62,560 nt of DNA from Pseudoalteromonas sp. FUC4 (GCF_008370255.1 NZ_SEUI01000008.1:1-62560); one strand, 5' to 3'; positions 9,871 through 18,296 are shown, counted from the first letter of the stretch. The notes: a model not told the origin generated them from the letters alone. Program-made: numbers and translations.

Positions 9871-9900
9871 AAAAGGTTGGCATTAAGCTGCCAACCTTTG
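9871..9900. terminator. Terminator of the zinc operon
   Basis: AAAGGTTGGCA-TTAAGC-TGCCAACCTTT, an 11-bp stem just downstream (minus direction) of the AztD-like gene. Confidence 0.8.
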
Positions 9901-9929
9901 TGTAAATGCTCTTTATTTAGCGCATAAAA

Positions 9930-11327
9930 TTAATGGTCGTGTTCATCTTCAACCTCAGCAATACCTAACCATGTTAAGCCTGCTGGTGGAAAAGTTAACT
10001 CTAGTTCACTTTCAATTTCTAAGTCTTCAAGGTGTACTTGCACAACGTGCTGAGCAATAGGGTCAGCAACATAAGCAAACTCACCATTTTGAGCCACCGT
10101 CATGCTAAAGCTCATACCTTCAGGCATGGTTGATACATCTTGTTCGGTAATATCAACTTGGCCTGCAAGTTCCCAGTGCATTTCGCCATCATGGTCATGC
10201 CCCGTAAGTACATTTAAAAAGCCTAAGCTGTCGAGCACTAAAAAGTGTTCACCACTGGCTGAAAAAGAATAAGATACAGCACTTGCGCCATCGGCTAGTT
10301 GCCATTCTACTTCTTCCATTTCGGCATTTTCAGGATGAATACTCAGTAATACTGAGCCACTGCCATCGTGCCCTGCGGCAACACCAAAAATAGTGTCGCT
10401 ATTTTCGTGGCCATATAAAGTACCAATGCGTTCAGTGCCTACCGCTTCTATGTTTGCTACTTTTTGTGCTTCGTATACATCATCTTGTTGGTGAGCTATT
10501 AGCACACCATCACCACAACCAAATACAACATAGTCGTGATTTTGTGCTGCACCGTGTAAATCAGGACACGTAACTTCTAAGGTCTGTTCTAGCTCGTATT
10601 CACCATCATGAAAGTGATAAACACCTACTTGATCTGGCAGTACTTTAGCAACCGATGTGTTATCTGCATCGTCGCGACGAATAGTTGATAGCAAATGCTC
10701 TCCTCGTGGCTCTGCTACACCGTGCATATTTATATCGTAGCTAATACCAGGGAGTGTTGGCGTTGCGTTAGTGATATCGCTATCAGTTAATACTTCAACC
10801 GAAGCTGGCGCACCTGAATCTGCATCGCCATCGTAAAATATGGCTAATTGCCCGTCGTGTGTCATTAAGTGTGTAGGGCGGCTGCCACTTGTTAGCTCGT
10901 AGCTACTAAATGCAGGGCCTTGCTCGTAATCATGCAAGTGCTCACCGTGATCTTCGCGCCACATACCGCCGTCTATAAACCCTAGGTAATCTTGAGTTCG
11001 GTTTGTAATTACAGCGTAACGAAAGTCAGGCGAAGCCGACAACGTATTTGACTCATCGTTTAATACAAACGTATCAAGCAGTGCGTTATCGTCTAAATCA
11101 AAAAAGCTCGCTTCGTTGCTATCCCCAGCCAGTACGGCAAGTCTGCCAAGTGAGCTTATGGTATAGCCGTCGTCATGGTCGTGATCATCATCATCGTCGT
11201 GATCGTGTTCATCTTCTACAACAATAGGATCTTGTTCCACAATGTTGGTTTCTGCATCACCACAAGCTGTAATAAATGTAGTGCTAATTGCCAGTGCAAT
11301 AAGCTTTAATTGATATAGTTTTTTCAT
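9930..11327 (-). CDS. AztD-like zinc-chaperone lipoprotein, His/Asp-rich beta-propeller
   Basis: A 465-aa lipoprotein; the signal ends in the lipobox ITAC (Cys22). A dense His/Asp segment follows directly (DEHDHDDDDDHDHDD, residues about 38-52), and the protein ends in DEHDH. The rest reads as a beta-propeller of the AztD type, including GGMWREDHGEHLHDYEQGPA, close to what I recall from the periplasmic zinc metallochaperone AztD. The family receives zinc and hands it to uptake proteins. It lies 32 nt downstream of the zinc-type TonB receptor and shares its Zur-like promoter. Membrane anchoring is unlike the soluble AztD. AAAGGAAATAAAC precedes the ATG. Confidence 0.75.
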   Translation of the reverse strand: MKKLYQLKLIALAISTTFITACGDAETNIVEQDPIVVEDEHDHDDDDDHDHDDGYTISSLGRLAVLAGDSNEASFFDLDDNALLDTFVLNDESNTLSASPDFRYAVITNRTQDYLGFIDGGMWREDHGEHLHDYEQGPAFSSYELTSGSRPTHLMTHDGQLAIFYDGDADSGAPASVEVLTDSDITNATPTLPGISYDINMHGVAEPRGEHLLSTIRRDDADNTSVAKVLPDQVGVYHFHDGEYELEQTLEVTCPDLHGAAQNHDYVVFGCGDGVLIAHQQDDVYEAQKVANIEAVGTERIGTLYGHENSDTIFGVAAGHDGSGSVLLSIHPENAEMEEVEWQLADGASAVSYSFSASGEHFLVLDSLGFLNVLTGHDHDGEMHWELAGQVDITEQDVSTMPEGMSFSMTVAQNGEFAYVADPIAQHVVQVHLEDLEIESELELTFPPAGLTWLGIAEVEDEHDH

Positions 11328-11359
11328 GTTTATTTCCTTTAATTATAATTTTTTAACGC

Positions 11360-13765
11360 TTAAAAATAACCGCGAATACCTAGCGCAAAACTACGTCCTG
11401 GACGTGGCGCTATATCTTTTACAAACGAGCTGTGCACGCGTGCCTCTGTATCTGTTAAGTTGGTACCTCGTAGGTACACAGACATATCTTGGTTTAATAC
11501 TGAAAGGTCGTAAGAGATGCTTACATCAACCAATGTGTAACCCTCTGTGGCTGTTTCTTGTGGGGCTGTGCGGTCTTGCTTTTGATAGCGAGTAACGTGA
11601 ATATGCGCACTGAGTTTATCTGTTTGATAGCTTAGCTCGCTACCAAAACGAAGCGGTGGAGTACGGGGTAAATCGCCGCCGTTTTTAAGGCGTGCACGAA
11701 CGTAATCTGAGAATAAATCTACTTTAAACTCATCAGTTAATTGCCACGCAATTTGCGCTTCAAACCCGTGTAAAATTACGTCGTCTGTTTTAAATAAATA
11801 AACCGGCAGTTCTGATGAATGGTCGTGCTCGTCAACGCCTTCTTCTTCATCGCCATGGTCGTGGCCACTTTCGGCGAATAAACCGGTGTCTATTTGGTAA
11901 TAGTAATTATCTACTTGGTTGTAAAAGGCATTTAAAATAAAGCCAACATCACCTTGGGTTTTACGCAGGGTTAAATCGATATTATTGGCTGTTTCCAAAT
12001 CAATTGCTTGATCAGATAAACCCAAATGGCCGTCTTCATCTAAATCAAATAGTGCACCTACTTCGTAAGTGCCAGTACCAATATGTGGCCCAAACGATAA
12101 CAATTCAGAGGCAGAAGGCGCACGTTCAGAGCGCGATACCGAAAGGCCTAAGTTATAGTTAGGTGTAAAATCCCATACTACGCCTGCCGATAAACTGATA
12201 GGTGTAAATTCATGCTCTACGTCAAATACGCGGGTAATTTCTGCACTTTCTTCGTGGTCGTGTTCGTCGGCTTCTTCTGCTTCATCGTGTGCGTGAGCGT
12301 CAATATTTGGCAGTAACACGTCGCCTGCTTCAATAGTTACACGCTCTATCCGCCCACCTACTTGCACTAAAAAATCACCAAAGTGTCTTTCTTCCATTAG
12401 TGCTACAGCAAAGCTTTCGGTTTCTGATGGAGGCGTAAAGGCCTCTTCACCTTGTGCTTCAACATCGCTTTGTTTGTAATGAAAGCTAATGCCGCCATTC
12501 CACTCGCTAAACTGGTTATGTAGTAGGTCTATACGTAATTCATTTGTTTCGTTTTTAAATGTGGTGCCTACAGCGCCACCTTCAATTTCAGCGTGTTCGT
12601 AGTCGGTATGGCCAACGCGCAGGTTTACTTTGTTTAACCATTTATTATCTAGGTTGTACTCACCTAATAATTGCACCTTAGTTTGTTCTAAATCAGCAAA
12701 TACGCTTTCTTCTTCGTCGCTGTGTTCTTCCTCTTCTTCCTCGCCGTGCGTATGGCCTGGAATGCCGTATTGACGATTAAATTGCTCTACTGCTAAGCCA
12801 ATAAATCCGTTATCCATTAAATAGCTAGCGCCAACAGTAAAACCGTCAGACTCTTCATTACTGTTTTCAACAGTGTAATCGCCACTATGGCTTTCACCAT
12901 CGCTATCTATATCGGCAGCTACAGGCACCTCGTAGTCGTCGGCCTCACGCCAAAATGCATCGGCGTAAAAAGCCACCGAGTCTGTGCCTGTGGTGGCATT
13001 AAACGAGGCTACTTTTTGGTTATCTACCGAGTTATGTTCTACGTTCCACTCGCCGCGTGTTGTGCTGTCGGTTGGTACACGGCTATCTACTACATTAACC
13101 ACACCACCAATCGCTCCGCTACCATAAAACAGTGTTGCTGGGCCGCGTAATACTTCAATTTGTTGTGCGGTAGAGGCTTCTGATGCAACAGAGTGATCAG
13201 GGCCAACGCGCGACACATCGCTTACATCAAGGCCATTTTGAGTAATGAGTACACGCGGGCCGCTTAAACCACGAATAATTGGTGTACTGGCTACTTTACC
13301 GTGAAAGTTAGTATTAACGCCTGGGAGTTTTTCAAGGCTGTCGCCAAGTGTTGCAGATTGTTGTCGTCTTAGTTGTTCGCCAGATAAAACGCTAACTGGT
13401 GAGGCAGATTCCATTGCCGACATATGAATAGGGGTTGCTTCAATATCAATAACTTCAATAGGCGAGCGCTTTAAATTAAACGTAACCGATTGGTTTTCAT
13501 CATTCGTTATTGTTATATCGCGATGAAGGTGCGCATAGCCAGGGGCTACAACGTGAAGTTCTTTTAAGCCATTGTTTAGCTCTGCTATAACAAATTTACC
13601 GTTTTCGTCGGTGGTGACTTTAAGGTCTGAGCCTTCAACTTCTATAGTTGCATTGGTAACTATTTTACCTTGATTGTTTAAAACAACGCCTTCAATTGTG
13701 GATGCCAGCACACTTGCTGGTAATAAAGCTGCGATGAGAACAGCTAATTGTGATCTAGGTTTCAT
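11360..13765 (-). CDS. TonB-dependent zinc receptor (ZnuD-like)
   Basis: An 801-aa outer-membrane receptor with a signal peptide, a carboxypeptidase-like N-terminal domain (residues about 22-105), a plug (VSVLSGEQLRRQQSATLGD, RGLSGPRVLITQNGLDVSDV, VLRGPATLFYGSGAIGGVVN) and a beta-barrel ending SFALGIRGYF. Three predicted extracellular loops are His/Glu/Asp-rich (HTHGEEEEEEHSDEEE, DAHAHDEAEEADEHDHEE, ESGHDHGDEEEGVDEHDH), as in zinc receptors such as neisserial ZnuD. TonB-ExbBD would energise uptake. The two Zur-like boxes directly upstream support derepression under zinc starvation. It is the first gene of an operon with the AztD-like lipoprotein. Confidence 0.88.
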   Translation of the reverse strand: MKPRSQLAVLIAALLPASVLASTIEGVVLNNQGKIVTNATIEVEGSDLKVTTDENGKFVIAELNNGLKELHVVAPGYAHLHRDITITNDENQSVTFNLKRSPIEVIDIEATPIHMSAMESASPVSVLSGEQLRRQQSATLGDSLEKLPGVNTNFHGKVASTPIIRGLSGPRVLITQNGLDVSDVSRVGPDHSVASEASTAQQIEVLRGPATLFYGSGAIGGVVNVVDSRVPTDSTTRGEWNVEHNSVDNQKVASFNATTGTDSVAFYADAFWREADDYEVPVAADIDSDGESHSGDYTVENSNEESDGFTVGASYLMDNGFIGLAVEQFNRQYGIPGHTHGEEEEEEHSDEEESVFADLEQTKVQLLGEYNLDNKWLNKVNLRVGHTDYEHAEIEGGAVGTTFKNETNELRIDLLHNQFSEWNGGISFHYKQSDVEAQGEEAFTPPSETESFAVALMEERHFGDFLVQVGGRIERVTIEAGDVLLPNIDAHAHDEAEEADEHDHEESAEITRVFDVEHEFTPISLSAGVVWDFTPNYNLGLSVSRSERAPSASELLSFGPHIGTGTYEVGALFDLDEDGHLGLSDQAIDLETANNIDLTLRKTQGDVGFILNAFYNQVDNYYYQIDTGLFAESGHDHGDEEEGVDEHDHSSELPVYLFKTDDVILHGFEAQIAWQLTDEFKVDLFSDYVRARLKNGGDLPRTPPLRFGSELSYQTDKLSAHIHVTRYQKQDRTAPQETATEGYTLVDVSISYDLSVLNQDMSVYLRGTNLTDTEARVHSSFVKDIAPRPGRSFALGIRGYF

Positions 13766-13782
13766 TTGACTACCTTGTTATA

Positions 13783-13797
13783 TGTTATATTATATCA
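13783..13797. promoter_or_regulatory. Zur-like box 1
   Basis: TGTTATATTATATCA differs at one position from the palindromic core TGTTATANTATAACA typical of gammaproteobacterial Zur sites. It begins 17 nt upstream of the TonB receptor start codon. Confidence 0.75.
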
Positions 13798-13806
13798 ATT
13801 ATGCGA

Positions 13807-13829
13807 GAAATGTTATAATGTATCAATAG
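13807..13829. promoter_or_regulatory. Zur-like box 2
   Basis: GAAATGTTATAATGTATCAA matches the E. coli znu operator half GAAATGTTATAAT exactly, and the second half is degenerate. It is centred 28 bp from box 1, in the region shared by the divergent receptor and MerC-like genes. Confidence 0.75.
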
Positions 13830-13906
13830 CAATTAACTATTGTTACTAAAATGTCTCCTTAAAGGTAACGCTTTTGGGTAGAGGCACTAATTTAGTAGAG
13901 GAAATA

Positions 13907-14323
13907 ATGAAGTCGAGTCAAAGTGTTATGGATCGTATGGCGATTGGTTTATCGTTAATGTGTACAGTACATTGTTTTGCAACCCCGGTTATTTTAGCGC
14001 TATTGCCAAGCTTTGCTGTACTGCAAATAGATAGTGAACAATTTCATTTATGGATTCTTGCAGCGGTATTACCCACCAGTTTATTAGCATTGAGCTTAGG
14101 CTGTAAAAAGCATAAGCGTAAGCGTTATATGGCCTGCGGCGTTATTGGGCTGTCTTTTATGATATGTGCGGTATTGCTAGGGCATGAAATAGCCGAAAAA
14201 GCGCTAACCTTAATAGGCTCAGCGTTTATTGCTGTGGCTCATTGGTTTAATTACCAACAATGCCTTAAACAAAATGATGATAATTGCCCGTGTTCAGGCG
14301 ATGAATCTGATCAGGTAGCTTAG
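13907..14323 (+). CDS. MerC-domain inner-membrane protein under Zur-like control
   Basis: A small membrane protein (138 aa from this start) with four hydrophobic helices. The first carries Cys, His and Cys in LMCTVHCFATPVI, the metal-binding signature of MerC mercury transporters. The tail is Cys-rich (CLKQNDDNCPCSGDE). I chose the ATG with AGAGGAAATA in front of it; a TTG 33 nt upstream is in frame but has no such site. It is divergent from the zinc receptor across two Zur-like boxes, and no mer genes are nearby, so a role in zinc transfer across the inner membrane is inferred. Mercury transport cannot be excluded. Confidence 0.75.
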   Translation: MKSSQSVMDRMAIGLSLMCTVHCFATPVILALLPSFAVLQIDSEQFHLWILAAVLPTSLLALSLGCKKHKRKRYMACGVIGLSFMICAVLLGHEIAEKALTLIGSAFIAVAHWFNYQQCLKQNDDNCPCSGDESDQVA

Positions 14324-14330
14324 CGGTGTT

Positions 14331-14362
14331 AGTGCTACAAACAACTAACGTGTAGCACTTTA
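14331..14362 (+). terminator. Possible terminator after the MerC-like gene
   Basis: A 9-bp stem AGTGCTACA/TGTAGCACT followed by only a weak T-rich tail. Confidence 0.5.
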
Positions 14363-14459
14363 AATTAATGCCCTAGTGTTTAAATTTTTTAATAGCCTAA
14401 AGCTAAAAGTGAGTTAAAGTAATCATCTAATATTGGTTTATTATGCTTGGCTTAGGTTA

Positions 14460-15296
14460 ATGAATACTGCTTTAAAATCCCTGCTGTTACTTTGCGTTTT
14501 AATGTGTTTTAAATTAAGCGCAAATACTCCGTACCAAATCCCTAGAAGCAGCGTTATTGAGCTCACTGAGCCCGTGACCAATCGGATATACCCTGTTTTT
14601 ATTCAGCTTCCTAAGTCATATAAAAAGCACCCTGAAAAAATATATCCAGTTATTTATTTAACCGACGCGCCGTATACGTTTCCTATTGTGGCAGGTGCCA
14701 CGCGGTATCCTATGAATAGCGGAAAAATGCAGCAGGCTATTATTGTGGCCATTAGCTACGAAAAAGGCTCCAAAGGGTCTAATAGCCGAATTAGAGACTA
14801 CACACCAAATAAGGCTCAAAGCTGGAAAAAACAAACCGGTAACGCTCAAAACCATGCGCTGTTTTTAAAAAATACTGTGCTGCCATACATAGAAAATACC
14901 TACCGAGCAAGTAGCACACATAAAACCTATATAGGTAACTCTTTAGGCGGGTTATTTGGCGCCACTATTTTATTTACGATGCCCGATTTATTTAACAATT
15001 ATATTATTGGCAGCCCATCAGTTTGGTTTAATAATAACGCAATTTTAGCGCTACAAGCACATAAACCTAAAGTGCCTACAAAGGTTTATATATCTGTGGG
15101 AGCAAAGGAAACCCCAAGCTTTGGTGAAGGGCAAAATATGGTGGAAGGGGCAAAGCAATTAACGCAAAAAATTAATGAACTTAGCAGTGACAATGTTGAA
15201 TTAAAAAGCGTTGTTATTGAAGGGGCGAGCCATGCAACCGCATTTCCAACAACAGCGATACAAGGGCTTGATTGGGTAACAGCAAATAAGCCCTAA
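14460..15296 (+). CDS. Secreted alpha/beta-hydrolase esterase (esterase D/IroE-like)
   Basis: A 278-aa protein beginning with a clear signal peptide (MNTALKSLLLLCVLMCFKL...SA). A longer frame exists upstream, but starting here places the signal peptide at the N-terminus. It has a PF00756-type fold: VFIQLPKSYKKHPEKIYPVI, then the nucleophile elbow GNSLGG (Ser161) and a C-terminal GASHATAFP with the probable catalytic His. It resembles the enzyme at 3803-4993 but lacks the TPR tail, so the two are probably paralogues. The substrate is unknown. It converges on the methyltransferase gene. Confidence 0.8.
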   Translation: MNTALKSLLLLCVLMCFKLSANTPYQIPRSSVIELTEPVTNRIYPVFIQLPKSYKKHPEKIYPVIYLTDAPYTFPIVAGATRYPMNSGKMQQAIIVAISYEKGSKGSNSRIRDYTPNKAQSWKKQTGNAQNHALFLKNTVLPYIENTYRASSTHKTYIGNSLGGLFGATILFTMPDLFNNYIIGSPSVWFNNNAILALQAHKPKVPTKVYISVGAKETPSFGEGQNMVEGAKQLTQKINELSSDNVELKSVVIEGASHATAFPTTAIQGLDWVTANKP

Positions 15297-15317
15297 TATT
15301 TAAAAAGCCCTAAAAGC

Positions 15318-16220
15318 TTAAGCGCTTTCGAGATCTTGTTTCCAGTTTGCCAGTACTTCAATAAACTCTGGGCCAATACCACAGCAGCCGCCGATAATGC
15401 TTGCACCCTGGCTGTGCCACTTTTTAGCAAAGTCTAAGTATTCTAAAGGCGAAATATCGCGATACGCTTGCGACCCTTCGTTGGCTTTGTAGTCGCGCGC
15501 TATAGGTGTAAAGCCATTAGCAAAAGCGCCTAAAATAACGCTTTTATTTTGCTTGGCTAATACCGCGTTGGTATCGCTAAAGGCTTGCTCTATAACCTCA
15601 GGAATTGAGCAATTAAAGAAAATACCAGCAACATTTTGTTCAAGCAAAGCCGCTACTGCGTCACTTACCAGTTCACCAGAGCGAAGTTTAGCTTGCTCGC
15701 TTACTTCATCATTTAAGGTAAATGCGTAATAACATAGCTTGTTTGAGCCTTTAAGTACGCTTGCCATAACGTGCGCTTCTTCAATGCTCGATATGGTTTC
15801 GCCAATCCATAAATCTATATACTCGTCTTGCGCTTTATATAGCGTATCTAAAATAGTAAATGCGCGCTCGCTTTCAAATAGTTCAGGGCGGTAAGAGCCA
15901 AATGCGGGTGGTAATGAACCTGCTACTATTACATTTTGTTTAGCGCTTTGAGCGACTTCTTTTGCAATAACGGCCGCTTGCTGTGCAAGGGCTGCGCCTT
16001 GTGCTTGGTATAGCGCTTCACCTAAATGAAAGGGCACGCAGGCATAACTATTAACGGTAATTATTTCAGCGCCTGCATCTATAAAACCTTGGTGAGCCTG
16101 CGTTACAAAATGTGGGGCTTCTATTAGAGCTTGTGCACTCCATAGAGGCTGTGTAAACGGCGCGCCTATGCGCTTAAGCTCGCGTCCCATGCCGCCATCT
16201 AAAATAGTGAGTTTATTCAT
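15318..16220 (-). CDS. mmuM: Homocysteine S-methyltransferase family protein
   Basis: This 300-aa TIM-barrel protein begins LTILDGGMGRELKRIGAP and contains the zinc ligands Cys in FFNCSIPEV and the Cys pair of GGCCGIGPEFI near the C-terminus. These are typical of enzymes that transfer methyl from S-methylmethionine (or a related donor) to homocysteine, giving methionine. The length fits MmuM. There is no adjacent mmuP permease, so the donor is uncertain and the symbol is by similarity. It is monocistronic. Confidence 0.8.
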   Translation of the reverse strand: MNKLTILDGGMGRELKRIGAPFTQPLWSAQALIEAPHFVTQAHQGFIDAGAEIITVNSYACVPFHLGEALYQAQGAALAQQAAVIAKEVAQSAKQNVIVAGSLPPAFGSYRPELFESERAFTILDTLYKAQDEYIDLWIGETISSIEEAHVMASVLKGSNKLCYYAFTLNDEVSEQAKLRSGELVSDAVAALLEQNVAGIFFNCSIPEVIEQAFSDTNAVLAKQNKSVILGAFANGFTPIARDYKANEGSQAYRDISPLEYLDFAKKWHSQGASIIGGCCGIGPEFIEVLANWKQDLESA

Positions 16221-16335
16221 AACAAGCCTTTGTGTATCTGTACAATATGGCGGTATTCAACCATGTTTTTTATAAAATCATAATGAAACTTCATCACTAT
16301 TTACATGAAAAAAGCTCAACCTATTAAAAGAGCAC

Positions 16336-16372
16336 AAAAAAAGCGACTACCCAATAAGGTGTCGCTTTTTTA
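16336..16372. terminator. Terminator between DUF3297 gene and methyltransferase
   Basis: AAAAGCGAC-TACCCAATAAG-GTGTCGCTTTT with A/T tails. It lies downstream of the DUF3297 gene on the minus strand. Confidence 0.75.
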
Positions 16373-16387
16373 GTAGGTATTATTAGC

Positions 16388-16642
16388 TTACTTATAAAAG
16401 GCTTCAACAGTGCCTTTTCTTGTAAGTAAAAGTGGTTGACCGCGACGATCAAGCCCTTTTGGAGATGCAAACTTTATCCAACCTTCGCTGATGCAGTACT
16501 CTTCAACATCAAAACGCTCTTTGCCGTTGAACGTGATACCAATATCGTGTTCAAAAACTTCTTCCACATGATGTGGGCTGCGTGGATTAATAGAAAGGCG
16601 ATCTGGTAAAGCAGGTTTTGCGGTAGTGTCGTTCATGGTCAT
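16388..16642 (-). CDS. DUF3297 family small protein
   Basis: An 84-aa soluble protein matching the small DUF3297 family: PDRLSINPRSPHHVEEVFEH, then GITFNGKERFDVEEYCISEG and WIKFASPKGLDRRGQPLLL. There is no signal peptide or membrane segment. The function is unknown; it is compact and highly conserved in many proteobacteria. The second Met (MNDTT) is an alternative start two codons in. It is followed by its own terminator. Confidence 0.8.
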   Translation of the reverse strand: MTMNDTTAKPALPDRLSINPRSPHHVEEVFEHDIGITFNGKERFDVEEYCISEGWIKFASPKGLDRRGQPLLLTRKGTVEAFYK

Positions 16643-16832
16643 ATTCTATATTGAATGAAGTATGCGCTATTGTAGGCAATACAAAGCTTTCGCTCAAGAG
16701 AGATAGTAGTAAATGTGTTTAAAAATGCACTAATTAATGAGTTGCGGATACAAATGAGATTGCGCTTGGAAAATATGTATAGAAGGGGATTTTGAAGATA
16801 TTTGATTAAAAAATTATAAAGGTAAATATATT

Positions 16833-16855
16833 AATGGGTTATCTCTAACCCACTA
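16833..16855 (-). terminator. Terminator of csp copy 1
   Basis: Inverted repeat TGGGTTA/TAACCCA downstream of the first cold-shock gene on the minus strand. It is the same design as after the other two csp genes. Confidence 0.7.
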
Positions 16856-16868
16856 AATTGTGTAGCAA

Positions 16869-17078
16869 TTAGATGCTAACAATGTTCTCGGCTTGTGGGC
16901 CTTTTTGACCTTGAGTAACAGTAAACTGTACACGTTGGCCTTCAGCTAAAGTTTTGAAACCGTCGCCAGAGATTGCGCTGAAATGTGCAAAAACGTCTGC
17001 GCCAGATTCTTGCTCGATGAAACCAAAACCTTTTGCTTCGTTAAACCATTTTACTGAACCAGTAGTTGTATTAGACAT
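16869..17078 (-). CDS. CspA-family cold-shock protein, copy 1
   Basis: A 69-aa OB-fold protein with RNP1 (KGFGFI) and RNP2 (VFAHF), and surface aromatics including Trp11 in VKWFNEAKG. CspA proteins bind single-stranded RNA or DNA and melt RNA structure. The protein is identical to that of the next gene upstream; only silent base changes separate them. AGGATACATATT precedes the ATG. It is one of three tandem copies, each with its own leader and terminator. Confidence 0.95.
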   Translation of the reverse strand: MSNTTTGSVKWFNEAKGFGFIEQESGADVFAHFSAISGDGFKTLAEGQRVQFTVTQGQKGPQAENIVSI

Positions 17079-17144
17079 AATATGTATCCTAAAAAAATTA
17101 ATATAAGTGTGCCTGAAAAGAGGCGATTGAGCCGGAAAAAATAG

Positions 17145-17200
17145 TTAACTTGAGGATATCGCGTGGGATTATTACTAAAACAACGGGGTACTAACAAATA
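17145..17200 (-). promoter_or_regulatory. Conserved leader/promoter element of csp copy 1
   Basis: This block is repeated upstream of all three csp genes. The shared core (plus strand) reads GGATTATTACTAAAACAAC, with TAACTTGAGGATATCGCG beside it. Nearer the start codon is a small hairpin, GCCT-loop-AGGC. The block is probably part of the cold-shock 5' leader or core promoter. Confidence 0.5.
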
Positions 17201-17228
17201 AAACAGAACTTCTTTCAAACTAGTATTC

Positions 17229-17254
17229 AAAATGGGTTATCGCTAACCCATTTT
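17229..17254 (-). terminator. Terminator of csp copy 2
   Basis: AAAATGGGTTA-TCGC-TAACCCATTTT, an 11-bp stem with T tail on the minus strand. Confidence 0.85.
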
Positions 17255-17265
17255 AACGAAAGCAA

Positions 17266-17475
17266 TTAGATGCTGACGATGTTTTCAGCTTGTGGACCTT
17301 TTTGACCTTGAGTAACAGTAAACTGTACACGTTGGCCTTCAGCTAAAGTTTTAAAACCGTCGCCAGAGATTGCGCTAAAATGTGCAAAAACGTCTGCGCC
17401 AGATTCTTGTTCGATAAAACCAAAACCTTTTGCTTCGTTAAACCATTTTACTGAACCAGTAGTTGTATTAGACAT
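17266..17475 (-). CDS. CspA-family cold-shock protein, copy 2
   Basis: A 69-aa cold-shock protein identical in sequence to copy 1, with RNP1 KGFGFI and RNP2 VFAHF. The whole 396-397-bp unit (leader, gene, terminator) is almost identical to that of copy 1, pointing to a recent tandem duplication or ongoing gene conversion. Each copy has its own terminator, so the three are probably separate transcripts rather than one operon. Confidence 0.95.
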   Translation of the reverse strand: MSNTTTGSVKWFNEAKGFGFIEQESGADVFAHFSAISGDGFKTLAEGQRVQFTVTQGQKGPQAENIVSI

Positions 17476-17538
17476 AATATGTATCCTAAAAAATTAATAT
17501 AAGTGTGCCTGAAAAGAGGCGATTGAGCCGGAAAAAAT

Positions 17539-17595
17539 AGTTAACTTGAGGATATCGCGTGGGATTATTACTAAAACAACTCGGTACTAACAAAT
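17539..17595 (-). promoter_or_regulatory. Conserved leader/promoter element of csp copy 2
   Basis: Nearly base-for-base the same as the element upstream of copy 1, including TAACTTGAGGATATCGCG and GGATTATTACTAAAACAAC. Confidence 0.5.
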
Positions 17596-17624
17596 AAAAC
17601 AGAACTTCTTTCAAACTAGTATTC

Positions 17625-17650
17625 AAAATGGGTTATTGCTAACCCATTTT
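17625..17650 (-). terminator. Terminator of csp copy 3
   Basis: AAAATGGGTTA-TTGC-TAACCCATTTT, the same stem as after copy 2 with a one-base loop change. Confidence 0.85.
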
Positions 17651-17661
17651 AACGAAAGCAA

Positions 17662-17871
17662 TTAGATGCTAACGATGTTTTCAGCTTGTGGACCTTTTTG
17701 ACCTTGAGTAACAGTAAACTGTACACGTTGGCCTTCAGCTAGAGTTTTGAAACCGTCGCCAGAGATTGCGCTGAAATGTGCGAAAACATCAGGACCAGAT
17801 TCTTGCTCGATGAAACCAAAACCTTTTGCTTCGTTGAAAAATTTAACTGTACCAGTTGTAGTTGTAGACAT
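17662..17871 (-). CDS. CspA-family cold-shock protein, copy 3
   Basis: A 69-aa cold-shock protein differing from copies 1 and 2 at four residues: N3T, S8T, W11F and A27P. RNP1 (KGFGFI) and RNP2 (VFAHF) are intact. W11F changes a nucleic-acid-stacking aromatic and could alter affinity. Its leader has diverged from the other two but keeps the core block and the near-start hairpin. It is probably the older copy from which the others arose, or the reverse; sequence alone does not say. Confidence 0.95.
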   Translation of the reverse strand: MSTTTTGTVKFFNEAKGFGFIEQESGPDVFAHFSAISGDGFKTLAEGQRVQFTVTQGQKGPQAENIVSI

Positions 17872-17940
17872 AATAGTATCCTAAGGATTAATAAAAGTGC
17901 GCCTTAAATTAGGCAATTTAACAGGAAGAAAACATACATT

Positions 17941-17990
17941 TAACTGAGGATAACGCGAAGGATTATTACTAAAACAACGTGGTACTTACA
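17941..17990 (-). promoter_or_regulatory. Conserved leader/promoter element of csp copy 3
   Basis: Diverged version of the shared block: TAACTGAGGATAACGCG followed by GGATTATTACTAAAACAAC. The near-start hairpin is GCCTTAAATTAGGC, where loop and flanks changed but the stem is kept. Confidence 0.5.
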
Positions 17991-18010
17991 AATAAATAGG
18001 GTTTTCTGTC

Positions 18011-18296
18011 AACCCGATGGCAAGCAGGATAACAGTAAATTAAGTTATATACCAAGCCCTATTGTAAATTTATTTTAGAGTAAGTGCTTTATTTGTTTGT
18101 TTGTTTTTTAACTAATTAGTTATAATTAATATGATATTTTATACTTTTAAAATAAAGGTAAACTTTGTTGAATCAATGCGTTAAGTCTATTTTTATGCTC
18201 AATTTTAGAGTAGACAAAATACAGCTTTTAATTGGTTAAAACATGACCTAATTACCTACTAAATTTTTTGAGATATACCCTAAATAATGTAATTCT
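18011..18296. other. AT-rich spacer, no gene seen
   Basis: Very AT-rich sequence between the csp leader and a gene stub. I see no frame with coding character and no structured RNA. Confidence 0.5.

Noticed and set aside
12887..13150. 87-codon open frame antisense to the zinc receptor
   Set aside because: Opposite the conserved plug and first strands of the receptor; no ribosome-binding site.
16833..17661. CRISPR-like direct repeats
   Set aside because: The repetition is the duplicated cold-shock unit of about 397 bp, with genes inside, not short repeats with spacers. No CRISPR array was seen anywhere.
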